Shown in pieces: positions 5,312 to 5,359 of a stretch of 5,359 nt of DNA. Source of the stretch: JAKOQB01 sp036824465 (GTDB lineage Bacteria > Pseudomonadota > Gammaproteobacteria > Burkholderiales > Burkholderiaceae_F). The stretch is from assembly GCA_036824465.1 (NCBI GenBank), contig DAITAC010000173.1, positions 1-5,359 on the forward strand. The letters run 5' to 3'. Under the pieces are notes generated by a model, which was not told the DNA's origin, made no database searches, and saw only the letters and a program-made list of their open reading frames with translations. Numbering within the stretch: the stretch's first letter is position 1; every line of letters starts with the position of its first letter. Position numbers and translations under genes: made by a program.

Positions 5312-5359
5312 CTACTGGTAATAGATGATGCCCGGGGCAGCGTTGCGAATGGTGTTTTC
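5312..5359 (-). CDS. Possible C-terminal end of a gene (partial)
   Basis: Read on the minus strand from the right edge, the frame gives ENTIRNAAPGIIYYQ and then TAG (5312-5314). The codons look ordinary for the genome (mostly C-ending), and the peptide is protein-like. Only 15 codons are visible, so the product cannot be named and a chance open frame cannot be excluded. If real, it is transcribed toward the transporter gene, 97 bases upstream of its start. Confidence 0.35.
   Translation of the reverse strand, partial: ENTIRNAAPGIIYYQ

Noticed and set aside
4825..5328. Long plus-strand frames opposite the VIT-family gene
   Set aside because: These are the arginine-rich antisense frames expected opposite a GC-rich gene; the transporter motifs fix the minus strand.

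Overview
The window looks like part of a Burkholderiales genome, most like Paraburkholderia, Caballeronia or Burkholderia. The base composition is fairly GC-rich. The gene content is a familiar mix for that group: an entericidin-like tail, CsbD, a VIT/CCC1-family transporter, a small zinc-ribbon protein and a FAD-Rieske oxidoreductase. This is a judgement from composition and protein character; no marker gene is present to settle the genus.

Layout. Bases 2-67 are the end of a plus-strand gene with an entericidin-like C-terminus. It is followed by a small two-helix membrane protein (158-502, TTG start) that resembles the pore module of a potassium channel but has an altered selectivity filter. 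Facing it on the minus strand is a small zinc-ribbon protein (571-786). After a gene-poor gap comes the largest gene, a minus-strand FAD-dependent oxidoreductase with a C-terminal Rieske [2Fe-2S] domain (1149-2687). A 497-base divergent intergenic region (2688-3184) holds a perfect 14-base palindrome and an inverted repeat. It separates the oxidoreductase from a plus-strand cupin protein (3185-3577). The cupin gene converges on a minus-strand csbD-like gene (3806-3997), and the gap between them carries a strong 11-bp-stem hairpin. A further gap of about 520 bases (3998-4518), rich in small inverted repeats, leads to a minus-strand VIT1/CCC1-family Fe/Mn transporter gene (4519-5214). At the right edge, 5312-5359 may be the last codons of another minus-strand gene.

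How the genes fit together. Apart from the entericidin-like/channel-like pair, the genes are mostly single transcription units separated by long gaps. CsbD proteins, entericidins and VIT-family transporters are commonly linked to stress, envelope or metal homeostasis, and a Rieske oxidoreductase depends on iron. The window therefore reads as a loose patch of stress and redox accessory genes. There is no direct sequence evidence of co-regulation. No tRNA, rRNA, CRISPR array, insertion sequence or prophage gene was seen.

The most interesting items are the channel-like protein, where the TVGYGD-type filter position reads LGGMGP, and the Rieske domain that lacks one of the two disulfide cysteines. 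The regulatory-looking palindromes come next. I did not find a convincing wholly new multi-gene system.
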